This document shows, piece by piece, positions 61,140 through 64,000 of a stretch of DNA of 64,000 nucleotides. A program made the translations under genes and the position numbers. The notes under the pieces were generated by a model. It did not search any database and was not told the DNA's origin. It worked only from the letters and a program-made list of their open reading frames with translations. Within the stretch, counting starts at the first letter, position 1; each line of letters begins with the position of its first letter. The stretch spans positions 31,835 to 95,834 of the forward strand of contig JAQCFO010000004.1 of NCBI GenBank assembly GCA_027619415.1. Reading direction: 5' to 3'. Origin of the DNA: Bacteroidota bacterium (GTDB lineage: Bacteria > Bacteroidota > Bacteroidia > Flavobacteriales > Flavobacteriaceae).

Positions 61140-62902
61140 CCATTATACCTTCCATTGTTTTTGCTTCTTCTGTCAGATCTTCCTTTGAATTCCCTTTGCG
61201 AGCCACTTCTTTTGCTTTTGAAATTAGATTTACTTTTTTTATCTCTTTGAAACTTTCTTTCAACTTTTTCTTTAGAAATTTTAATTTCTAAACTAACTCC
61301 GTTAAAGTTTATTTTTGGACCTTTTTTTATAAGATCACTTTCAGCTTTAGCGTCAATTTCAAAAATACTATAAGACTCTCTAATGTCAATAGCTCCAATT
61401 TCAATTTCATTAGATTTTATTATTCTGTTTACTAATGAAATTAGTTCAATTGGAGTTACTCCATTTGTTCTACCAATATTAACTGATAAATTAGAAAAGT
61501 CAGTTCTGCTTCTAGACCTTTCTTTAAATGGTTTTCTGTCCTCACTTCTGTTTTCACTTTTTGTTTCACTTTTTGTTTCACTTTTAACGTCTTTAGAATT
61601 ATTATAATAGTCTAAAAATTTATTAAATTCCGCTGAAACAAAGTGTTTTATTAAATCTTCTCTTGAAAATGATTCTAATTTTAAGTAAATGTCTTCTAAA
61701 AAAGGTTCGATTTGTTTTTCATCTACTTTAACTTTTTGAATTTTTTCAATTAATTTTAAAAGTTGTTTTGAGCAAATTTCTTTCCCTGACGGAACTTCTT
61801 GTCTTATAAAGTTAATTTGAGATTTATTTTCAATTGATTTAAGTTTTCTTCCTTCTCTAGAATTTGAAATAGCTATTGAAATTCCGCTTTTTCCTGCTCT
61901 TCCTGTACGGCCACTTCTATGTGTGTATACTTCAGGGTCATCAGGAAGAGAATAATTAATTACATGTGTTAAGCTATCTACATCAAGGCCTCTTGCCGCG
62001 ACGTCAGTTGCTATTAATATTTGTAAAGATTTATCTCTAAACTTAGACATGACTTCATCTCTTTGACCTTGAGACAATTCACCATGAATGGCATCTGCAT
62101 TATAACCATCGTTCATAAACTTATTAGCAATATCTTGAGTTTCTCTTCTAGTTCTACAAAAAACAATCCCATAGATATCTGGATTAAAGTCAGCTATTCT
62201 TTTTAAGGTGTCATATTTATCTCTTGAGTTAACATTATAAACATGATGTTCAACATTTTTGGCTCCAGAATTTAATTTTTCTACAGTAATTTCTTCTGCA
62301 TCCTTCATGAATTTTTTAGAAATTGATCTTACTTCTCTAGACATAGTTGCAGAAAACAACATAGTTTGTCTATTTTCTGATGTAGTATTCAATATATAGT
62401 TTAAATCTTCCTTAAACCCCATACTTAGCATTTCATCTGCTTCATCTAAAACAACTTTATTTACAATATCTAATTTTAAAACTCTTCTTTTAATTAAGTC
62501 TTTTGTTCTTCCTGGTGTTCCTACTACAATTTGAACACCTCTTTTTATTGACTTTATTTGATTTTCAATACTTGTACCACCATATACCGCAATAATTTTG
62601 ACGTAATCTAAATGTTTTGCAAATTTTAATAAATCTTTAGAAATTTGGATGCATAATTCACGAGTAGGGCAGAGTATTATTGTTTGAACATGCTTTATTT
62701 TTGGATCCACTTGTTGTATACAAGGAAGGCCGAATGCAGCAGTTTTTCCAGTTCCAGTTTGAGCTAAAGCAATTAAATCTTTTTTTCCTTTAAGTAAGTA
62801 TGGAATTGCTTGCTCTTGAACTGCTGTAGGAGAAGTAAATCCCATTTCTTCAACAGCCATTAATAACCCTTTATTTATACCTAAATCTTTGAAATTGCCC
62901 AT
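61136..62902 (-). CDS. DEAD-box RNA helicase with DbpA-type RNA-binding domain
   Basis: 'ALAQTGTGKTAAFGLP', 'VLDEADEMLSMGF', 'SATMSREVRSI', 'HRSGRTGRAGKSG', basic C-terminal tail. Confidence 0.95.
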   Translation of the reverse strand: MGNFKDLGINKGLLMAVEEMGFTSPTAVQEQAIPYLLKGKKDLIALAQTGTGKTAAFGLPCIQQVDPKIKHVQTIILCPTRELCIQISKDLLKFAKHLDYVKIIAVYGGTSIENQIKSIKRGVQIVVGTPGRTKDLIKRRVLKLDIVNKVVLDEADEMLSMGFKEDLNYILNTTSENRQTMLFSATMSREVRSISKKFMKDAEEITVEKLNSGAKNVEHHVYNVNSRDKYDTLKRIADFNPDIYGIVFCRTRRETQDIANKFMNDGYNADAIHGELSQGQRDEVMSKFRDKSLQILIATDVAARGLDVDSLTHVINYSLPDDPEVYTHRSGRTGRAGKSGISIAISNSREGRKLKSIENKSQINFIRQEVPSGKEICSKQLLKLIEKIQKVKVDEKQIEPFLEDIYLKLESFSREDLIKHFVSAEFNKFLDYYNNSKDVKSETKSETKSENRSEDRKPFKERSRSRTDFSNLSVNIGRTNGVTPIELISLVNRIIKSNEIEIGAIDIRESYSIFEIDAKAESDLIKKGPKINFNGVSLEIKISKEKVERKFQRDKKSKSNFKSKRSGSQREFKGRSDRRSKNNGRYNG

Positions 62903-62983
62903 TTTTTTAATTAAGTGTGCAAATATCGTCTATTTAATTGGGTATTTAATAGCTTAAAAGAATTATTTAGTTTGAGATATATA

Positions 62984-63012
62984 TAAAAAAAACACACCTT
63001 AATAAGATGTGT
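62984..63012 (-). terminator. Rho-independent terminator of the OmpA-family gene
   Basis: Minus strand ACACATCTT-ATT-AAGGTGTGT followed by an eight-T run, 28 bp after the stop. Confidence 0.8.
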
Positions 63013-63039
63013 CATTTTTAATAGAATTAAATGTGTGTT

Positions 63040-63897
63040 TTAATTTGCTCCACCTTTCATGCCTTGTTCAATTAAATTATAGAATTGATCAAGTTTAGGA
63101 AGAACAACAATTCTAGTCCTTCTATTTTTAGATCTATTTTCAGCTGTTTCATTATCTGCAACAGGAACATAAAAACTTCTACCAGCAGCAGTCATTCTTT
63201 CAGGCTGAACACCAAAATCATTTTGCAAAACTCTTACAACAGAAGTTGCACGTTTAACACTTAAGTCCCAGTTATCAATTAACACTTCATTTTGTATTGA
63301 TTGATCATCAGTATGACCTTCAACAAGGAATTCAATTTCTGGCTTGTCTAAAACTACTTTAGCAACTTTTCCAAGGACTTCTTTAGCACGCTCAGAAACA
63401 ACATAACTGCCGCTGTTAAATAATAATTTATCAGATATAGATATAAAAACCACACCTTTTTCAACATTCACTTCAATGTCTTTATCATTAAAGTCAATAA
63501 AATTCCCTTTCAAACTAGTAACTAAAGCTAGAGTTACAGAATCTCTTCTAGTAACAGCATCACGCATATTTGTTATTTTCAAATCTTTTTCTTTCATACT
63601 CTCTAGAGATTTTTCTAAATTTTCTGCACCTTTTTGAGATAGAGTAGTAAGATTACCCATGTTGTTAATTAGATCCTCGTTATTGTTTTTTAAAAAAGCA
63701 ACTTGTTCTTTAAGGGATTTTAAATCTGCTTCAGCACTAACTTTTTCTTCAAAACAGTTGTTTAGCTTTAAAGTAGCTGAGTTTAACAAGTCTTTACTTT
63801 GTTGATTAACAGCTTCTAATGCAATATATTTCTTTTGAGAAACACAAGATGGAAGCATAAAAGATACAGTAAGTATCAGTAAAAATATTTTGTTCAT
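63040..63897 (-). CDS. OmpA family peptidoglycan-binding lipoprotein
   Basis: Signal '..SFMLPSCVSQKKY'; 'INFLVEGHTDDQS'-type OmpA_C motif ('IEFLVEGHTDDQSIQNEVLIDNWDLSVKRATSVVRVL'), 'ENRSKNRRTRIVVLPK'. Confidence 0.93.
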   Translation of the reverse strand: MNKIFLLILTVSFMLPSCVSQKKYIALEAVNQQSKDLLNSATLKLNNCFEEKVSAEADLKSLKEQVAFLKNNNEDLINNMGNLTTLSQKGAENLEKSLESMKEKDLKITNMRDAVTRRDSVTLALVTSLKGNFIDFNDKDIEVNVEKGVVFISISDKLLFNSGSYVVSERAKEVLGKVAKVVLDKPEIEFLVEGHTDDQSIQNEVLIDNWDLSVKRATSVVRVLQNDFGVQPERMTAAGRSFYVPVADNETAENRSKNRRTRIVVLPKLDQFYNLIEQGMKGGAN

Positions 63898-64000
63898 GTT
63901 TAGGTTTTTTTTAATTTTAATTCAAATTTAGTAAAAATTTTATACTCTTGAGTTAGATTAACTTTTATTTAATTCTAAGAATTTTCTTTTTTTAAGAATT

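Noticed and set aside
1-64000. CRISPR array, restriction-modification, toxin-antitoxin, phage or secretion-system defence island
   Set aside because: I saw no regularly spaced repeats, no matching protein motifs and no phage structural genes in the window.

Overview
Low-GC window from a Bacteroidetes genome (flavobacterial character by gene content). It is mostly a dense housekeeping region: arginine biosynthesis cluster, ilvD-B-N-C operon, ftsK, dnaN, recG, pcrA-like helicase, pheT, tilS, miaA, smpB, glyA and the SRP RNA. About 4.9 kb at the left edge looks accessory. It has loose gene spacing and ends at the 3' side of a tRNA-Ser(TGA). It carries secreted or lipoprotein genes, a decayed Fn3-like gene tail, and two copies of a 104-bp repeat that I aligned by eye without gaps (92/104 identical). 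I found no CRISPR array, IS element, phage or rRNA. I see no convincing wholly new system. The best leads are the 104-bp repeat pair beside tRNA-Ser, a terminator-like hairpin just upstream of ilvD (candidate attenuator), gapN placed in the ilv operon, stop codons overlapping or abutting at all ten core convergent gene pairs, an SDR gene whose ATG touches the SRP RNA terminator, and a RibB protein with a degenerate RibA domain.
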